NCBI RefSeq assembly: GCF_900496995.4
Contig: NC_044030.1
Location: 62,001-126,000 of the forward strand
Length of the DNA stretch: 64,000 bases
Direction: 5' to 3'
From: Aquila chrysaetos chrysaetos
Taxonomy: Eukaryota; Chordata; Aves; Accipitriformes; Accipitridae
Shown here: positions 61,901 through 64,000 of the stretch, piece after piece
Layout: every line of letters begins with the position of its first letter
Numbering within the stretch: the stretch's first letter is position 1
The notes under the pieces: model-generated
What the model was told of the DNA's origin: nothing
The model's input: only the letters and a program-made list of their open reading frames with translations
Database searches by the model: none
Made by a program: the position numbers and the translations under genes

Positions 61901-63339
61901 TTAATCCACCACAACTATATCAGAAATATCTAATTTCAGTATAAGTGATAGGTCCTGTGAAGTAATGGGATATGCAAAAAAAATCCTGAAAAATGCTTTT
62001 GCAAGCAGCAGGTGTGTTGTGCTGTATGTCAGTGCACCTCCCCTAAAGAACAACCCTGCTTTAAGAACTTGTGATGACCCAATCATTAAATAACAGATAT
62101 TTGTGTGGTAACTGCACCACTCAGGCTCTGCCAGCCCATGCAAACACCACTGGTTCCTTGCGTACAGCCAGACATACCGAACCATGTGCAGTTAGTGGAG
62201 AGTGAGAAGCAACTACAGGCAACTGCAGCATTCTTAATTCCTGGATATTTAATGCTTGGGCTGAATAAACTCTTCAGCAGAACAGATGGCCCACATTTTT
62301 GGGCCTAGGGAACTGGAGATGTTAAAAAGTAGTAATCTTGTAACCAAAGTAAAGTGAATGTGAAGACAGAATCTTCATCCTCTGGGTGGCAAGGACAGAT
62401 TGGGACCATTATGCTGACTAAGCTTGTAGATTGTCTCCTGTATAACCATGTAAAAACATGTATTCTGCATGGAAGTGTGTGTTCGTCCAACCCTATCTCC
62501 TGACCCAGTAGCAGATGCAAACAGAAGTGAATTTGAGTGAGGCAGTCATGTTGCATGAGCCATCTGGACATGTTACAGCACCCTGTAACACCAGCACCTG
62601 GACTGGCACGGTGCCTTTGCCCTTCTCTGCCTCTGGCCAGCTGCCCTTCTGTGCATTCCTGTGTTGCTGGCGGACAGCACAGCTGGGACCCCCTTTGCTT
62701 CCTTCCCATCTTTCTGGCAGGAAGGACTGGGGAATCGAAAACTTCATCTCACCAACTTTGCTTCGAAACATGAGAGGGAAGGATATCAAAAAAGCTATCA
62801 GCTACCACATGAAGCGGAACCAGGTGCTACTGGACCCTCGGCAGAAGGTAGTATGCGTCCCCTGGGTTCAAGGTGCCTCCCAGGATGGCAGCAGCATCTC
62901 TCAGGGCCAAAGAGGCAATGTCTTTCCTCCATGGGTCTCCTCTCTATGGGACCACTTGGGGCTTTTCTCCTATCTTTTCCTCTTGTAACTTCCTGTGCTG
63001 TGCATGCACCCCAATTTCCCTGCAGAGTGTGTTCTATTGCAGTTTGCTTGTGGGGTTGCCAGATGGCAAATGTGGTAGTGTGGGATGGTCCTGTACAGAT
63101 CTATTGCCTATCCAGAGCAAGCTAGATGTGTTGGTCAAATACTAAGTCCTGTGTGAAAAGAACATCTTCTGGCCTACAGGCTACCTGGCAAACCTTATTC
63201 ATGTCATGTTTCTAAACAGTATTTCTTCTCTTGCAAAACGAAGCATATGCTCGCAGCAGTCCAAGTGCGCCTGAGCTACTTGCAAATACTGGGAGACCTG
63301 AAGATGTACAATGGGAAGATCTTTAATGCCACCCTGATG
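46866..63339 (+). CDS. FRMPD1: FRMPD1, FERM and PDZ domain-containing protein 1 (first eleven coding exons; continues past the window)
   Basis: Coding segments: 46866-46966, 47767-47924, 49923-50025, 50408-50453, 52924-53031, 57155-57250, 59697-59822, 60934-61053, 61363-61499, 62721-62847 and 63244-63339. They total 1218 bases (406 codons); all junctions are GT/AG and every phase agrees. Residues 1-53 are a basic N-terminus. About 56-134 form the PDZ domain, with YGFE (69-72) at the ligand-binding loop. From about 177 on is the FERM domain, still open at the edge. The sequence matches vertebrate FRMPD1 nearly residue for residue in the FERM part ([36 protein letters not shown]). From mammalian work, FRMPD1 is a peripheral membrane scaffold that binds the G-protein regulators GPSM1 and GPSM2. 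The long C-terminal region lies beyond the window. Confidence 0.96.
47767..47924 (+). CDS. FRMPD1: FRMPD1 coding exon 2 (PDZ start)
   Basis: 158 bases between TCGTCTCACAG and GTAAGC. It encodes residues 34-86: a serine/glycine-rich linker, then the first PDZ strands [11 protein letters not shown] and the carboxylate-binding loop HHYGFEI. It is less conserved than the FERM exons; assignment rests on phase, splice sites and fit to the PDZ. Confidence 0.9.
47925..49922. other. FRMPD1 intron 2, nothing recognised
   Basis: 2.0-kb intron bounded by GTAAGC and GCCCGCAG. Its right-hand part becomes GC- and CpG-rich. Long open frames there (49260-49820) reflect the base composition. Confidence 0.7.
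49923..50025 (+). CDS. FRMPD1: FRMPD1 coding exon 3 (PDZ middle)
   Basis: 103 bases encoding [20 protein letters not shown] and then the PDZ helix [13 protein letters not shown]. The L-x-PGD-x-LL-x-IN block is the most recognisable PDZ motif. The acceptor is TTGCCCGCAG and the donor GTGTGG. The exon sits in CpG-rich DNA. Confidence 0.94.
50408..50453 (+). CDS. FRMPD1: FRMPD1 coding exon 4 (PDZ end, 46 bases)
   Basis: A very small exon encoding [16 protein letters not shown], the last PDZ strand. The acceptor is CTCTGTTTCAG and the donor GTAAAT. Phase joins exon 3 (AG plus G) and ends at a codon boundary. Confidence 0.93.
52924..53031 (+). CDS. FRMPD1: FRMPD1 coding exon 5 (PDZ-FERM linker)
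   Basis: 36 codons, [20 protein letters not shown] followed by [16 protein letters not shown]. The acceptor is TATCTTTTCAG and the donor GTCAGT. It links the PDZ and FERM domains and is strongly conserved with mammalian FRMPD1. Confidence 0.95.
53032..57154. other. FRMPD1 intron 5, nothing recognised
   Basis: This 4.1-kb intron is bounded by GTCAGT and TTCTGCAG. No transposon with clear ends and no alternative exon was recognised. Confidence 0.7.
57155..57250 (+). CDS. FRMPD1: FRMPD1 coding exon 6 (FERM F1 start)
   Basis: 32 codons beginning [20 protein letters not shown], the first ubiquitin-like strand of the FERM F1 lobe. The acceptor is TTTTGTTCTGCAG and the donor GTAATG. Confidence 0.96.
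57251..59696. other. FRMPD1 intron 6, nothing recognised
   Basis: 2.4-kb AT-moderate intron with a T run near 58706-58718. No named repeat was recognised. Confidence 0.7.
59697..59822 (+). CDS. FRMPD1: FRMPD1 coding exon 7 (FERM F1)
   Basis: 42 codons, [20 protein letters not shown] through [11 protein letters not shown], completing much of F1. The acceptor is CCTTCCCAG and the donor GTGAGA. Confidence 0.96.
60934..61053 (+). CDS. FRMPD1: FRMPD1 coding exon 8 (F1-F2 junction)
   Basis: 40 codons including [20 protein letters not shown] and AFEYLYLQ. This is the F1 end and the start of the helical F2 lobe. The acceptor is TCTGTTGCAG and the donor GTGAAA. Confidence 0.97.
61363..61499 (+). CDS. 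FRMPD1: FRMPD1 coding exon 9 (FERM F2 helices)
   Basis: 45 codons plus two bases: [20 protein letters not shown], then [18 protein letters not shown]. The acceptor is TTTGTTCCAG and the donor GTAAGT, splitting a glutamate codon (GA plus G). Confidence 0.97.
62721..62847 (+). CDS. FRMPD1: FRMPD1 coding exon 10 (FERM F2)
   Basis: 127 bases encoding [20 protein letters not shown] and then [19 protein letters not shown]. The acceptor is TTTCTGGCAG and the donor GTAGTA. Confidence 0.97.
63244..63339 (+). CDS. FRMPD1: FRMPD1 coding exon 11 (end of F2)
   Basis: 32 codons, [20 protein letters not shown] then [12 protein letters not shown], followed by the donor GTACGA. I chose the acceptor AACGAAG (exon from 63244) because the length then agrees with the mammalian protein. 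An in-frame alternative AG ends at 63219 and would add eight codons (YFFSCKTK). Confidence 0.88.
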
Positions 63340-64000
63340 GTACGAGTGCTGTTTACCTATGTAATTTGGTTTTGACATACTGTTATTGCCTTGCTTTGTG
63401 CATCTCTTATGGCAGTGTACTTGGACAATAACTGCAAAGATAGGGCACAAGAAGCTTTTTTAACCCTTTTTCTTTACCAGTGGGTGGATCATGTCTTAAC
63501 CAAAGCAAACCTTATCTAAAGCAGAAATGTTTAAATATTTTTCTGAACTGACTGTTGATGTGAGACTAGCAACCTCTTACTGAGTCTCCTTCCCTGTCTT
63601 TGCTTTGATGCTCATAGAAAATGTAGCATTAGCTCTGGTGATGCCATTTCAGCCAGCTCCAGTCACACCACTTTTCCCTGTGCTGGGACATCATGATAAA
63701 TATGGGTAAGGCACTCTGCTGGGGTAACTCAGCATAGTTCCATTGAAGTGAATAACATACCAGCCTACACAATAATTATGCATATTTTTTCCAATTGAAA
63801 GTTGTGGCTCTTGCTCTTCAGACGAGCTCTGTCTACATTTTGTATGTCGTAAAGTACTTAAGAGATCTGGGGAGGTTTCAAAAACTCTTGAAAAGATACT
63901 GGCCACGCTCAAACCTTACTGTAAAAGAGAACACTGCTCTTTTCACAAGAGGTTTCTTGGGTTTTTTTTTCTCTTTTCCCACTTTCATCTGTACTGAACT
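63340..64000. other. Start of FRMPD1 intron 11, to the window edge
   Basis: This follows the donor GTACGA. No further FERM exon could be recognised in the remaining 660 bases; a pyrimidine-rich tract near 63963-63985 could precede an acceptor just beyond the edge. Confidence 0.6.

Overview
The window is vertebrate nuclear DNA, almost certainly from a bird. It has spliced genes with GT/AG introns, CR1 LINEs with the avian-type 3' tail, several solo retroviral LTRs and a degenerate endogenous retrovirus. Two host genes are recognised by translating their exons. TOMM5 lies on the minus strand (coding exons at 8924-9044 and 7524-7558, complete, 51 residues). FRMPD1 lies on the plus strand (eleven coding exons from 46866 to 63339, 406 residues, running off the right edge). 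The same divergent pair lies side by side in human 9p13. Because much of human chromosome 9 corresponds to the avian Z, a Z-linked origin is likely but is inference. The species cannot be named from the sequence.

Layout. Positions 1-4930 hold the gag, protease, polymerase and start of env of a broken endogenous retrovirus on the minus strand; it runs off the left edge. From 4930 to 7085 I see no gene. TOMM5 occupies about 7086-9100 and has a CpG-rich promoter with an NRF-1 palindrome and two CACGTG E-boxes. Two related LTRs in opposite orientation bracket its first exon (about 7997-8623 and 9675-10300). From 10.3 to 24.7 kb is intergenic DNA with transposon debris. It includes a solo LTR with target duplication (17484-18042), a CR1 split by a nested LTR (20010-21552, LTR 20300-21238), and an inverted pair of about 280-bp repeats (18055-18338 and 23488-23762).

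From 24670 to 27050 lies the most striking object: about 59 copies of a 40-bp G-rich minisatellite organised into roughly 0.7-kb higher-order blocks. It abuts a CpG island at 27050-27620 that is the best candidate for the FRMPD1 promoter. The inferred first intron of FRMPD1 (about 27.3-46.86 kb) carries two solo LTRs and two oppositely oriented 5'-truncated CR1 copies. The FRMPD1 coding exons build a PDZ domain (exons 2-4) and then most of a FERM domain (exons 6-11). A second CpG-rich block covers the PDZ exons 3 and 4.

The two genes share no evident pathway: TOMM5 is a subunit of the mitochondrial outer-membrane import pore, and FRMPD1 is a membrane scaffold for G-protein regulators. Most other long open frames are chance frames in GC-rich or repeated DNA. 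I found no tRNA, rRNA or CRISPR array. No wholly new gene system could be supported; the minisatellite and its promoter-adjacent position are the most worthwhile target.
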